DNA from: Anarhynchus alexandrinus
Taxonomy: Eukaryota; Chordata; Aves; Charadriiformes; Charadriidae
Length of the DNA: 64,000 bases
Assembly: GCA_008711295.1 (NCBI GenBank)
Contig: VUYV01000158.1
Location: forward strand, 462,471 to 526,470
Direction: 5' to 3'
The position numbers and the translations under genes were made by a program. The notes beneath the pieces are model-generated. The model was given only the letters and a program-made list of their open reading frames with translations. It did not search any database and had not been told where the DNA came from. This document shows, in pieces, positions 62,949 to 64,000 of this stretch (within the stretch, counting starts at the first letter, position 1; every line of letters starts with the position of its first letter).

Positions 62949-64000
62949 ACAAAAGGAAAACACAGCTCGAAGAAGCTCCGATGTTACAGTCCAAATTAAG
63001 GGTTGACAGTAGGGCTGTAGGAATAACTAAACTGCGTACTGCAAGTAGAGCAGCAAGCTGTAGTGTTCTTAGTCTGGCTACCATCATGATTATCATTTGA
63101 TCCACTGTGTGCAGTCTGTCTGCAGGACACTGATACAGCAGCATCACCTGCAAGCCTCAAAAAAACCCCAAACCCTGACCCAGACATACAGATCAGTTCC
63201 TTCAGCTGGGGACGCTCACCCACGACTCCTTGCTGCTATGAAACTCTGACGGCACAGTGCTAACAATCAAACCAATAGGAAGGCTCTGACCAGAGCTTTC
63301 GACTTTAGCCAGTAGTGCATTTTATTTCGGAAATGAATGATTGATATTTGCATAATCAATGGCAAAAACAAACAAAAAACCCTTTGCAAAAATAACAAAA
63401 CTGGAGCACACAGTGTTACTGTTACGAAAACTGTTTTCTGGGGGGAAAAAAAAGGAGCACAGTAGTCTTCAACACTCCCCTAAATCAACCATTCAGGTTA
63501 GAATAGGTTTGCAAAATATTTCTTAATTAAAAAGATACATTGTCTTGTTTGTAAGGCTGCCAATGGAAAATAAACTAAATTCTGACTAATTAGGTCATAA
63601 ACATTAATACTACCAGAACTGTTTGTTTTCTGTGGAACTTCAAAGTCTTTTTAAATGCAATTTAAGTTCTTTACGCTACTTTCAACAGAAATCCTATGCA
63701 GCTCACTTCTGGTTTTCAGGAGAAATAAGGAGCTCTAGCACGTAGTGATGTAAATTAAATGATAATCATGATTCAGTGTTCAATTTGCAAAAAAAATATA
63801 TATATGTAAAAGTACAGGGAAGTATAGTTTTCTTATTCTAAACTTTTTGGAGGACCCCATTCAGATATTTCGGAAGAAACTACGAGGAGGTGAACACACT
63901 GAAACGTCTCTGTTTTGGGACTGAGAATGCATGATTCAGTGTGTGAATGTATGCAGGGGTGACAAGAGACTGTGACATGCCATACCCTTCTAGTGCCAAA
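62949..64000 (+). other. XKR4: XKR4 3' UTR, beginning (runs off the window)
   Basis: This follows the TAA directly, with no recognisable repeat or gene. It is AT-rich, with A-rich runs (for example near 63365-63395 and 63445-63455) and a short AT-dinucleotide run near 63797. An AATAAA stands at 63569-63574, but whether it is used cannot be told here. XKR4 3' UTRs in other vertebrates are long, so transcription may continue past the window. Confidence 0.6.
63569..63574 (+). terminator. XKR4: possible polyadenylation signal AATAAA
   Basis: A canonical AATAAA lies about 620 bp after the stop codon. No strong GT-rich element is obvious directly downstream, so use is uncertain. Confidence 0.3.

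Overview
The window looks like one large intron plus the last exon of a vertebrate gene, from a bird. The gene call rests on a 315-residue terminal exon at 62002-62948. I recognise it as the C-terminal half of XKR4 (XK-related protein 4), on the plus strand, with a clean splice acceptor, a stop codon and the start of a 3' UTR. The bird call rests on the interspersed repeats: many 5'-truncated CR1 LINE copies ending in the ATTCTATGA-type tail, and solo LTRs of avian endogenous retroviruses. All other long open frames are either CR1 ORF2 remnants or chance frames in intronic DNA. No operons, CRISPR arrays, rRNA or tRNA genes are visible.

Layout: 1-0.7 kb is an internally deleted CR1. 0.94-5.9 kb is one 2.47-kb segment present twice, around a single N. 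5.6-6.2 kb is an LTR. 6.2-12.2 kb is mostly unique intron, with a 300-bp pyrimidine tract and a MIR-like SINE relic. 13.0-17.3 kb is an old CR1 and its flank, again present twice around a single N. 18.5-20.0 kb holds two CR1 fragments. 20-24 kb is unique. 24.2-25.1 kb is LTR-like. 25-46 kb is unusually repeat-poor: two MIR-like relics, a short CR1 tail, and a 419-bp solo LTR with a perfect 6-bp target duplication. 46.2-58.8 kb is repeat-rich: four CR1 copies and one LTR. 58.8-62.0 kb is AT-rich unique intron leading into the XKR4 exon.

The strongest observation concerns the assembly, not biology. Two of the three single-N positions (3413, 15331) separate near-identical sequence. In both cases the end of one contig matches the start of the next (about 2.47 and 1.95 kb, with a few SNPs and one 35-bp indel). 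This fits unmerged contig overlaps, possibly of two haplotypes, better than real tandem duplications. At the third N (58661) about 170 bp of CR1 appears to be missing. I see no convincing undescribed biological system; the remaining leads (a broken 116-codon frame, possible enhancer-like blocks, a palindrome cluster, a PDZ-like C terminus) are modest.
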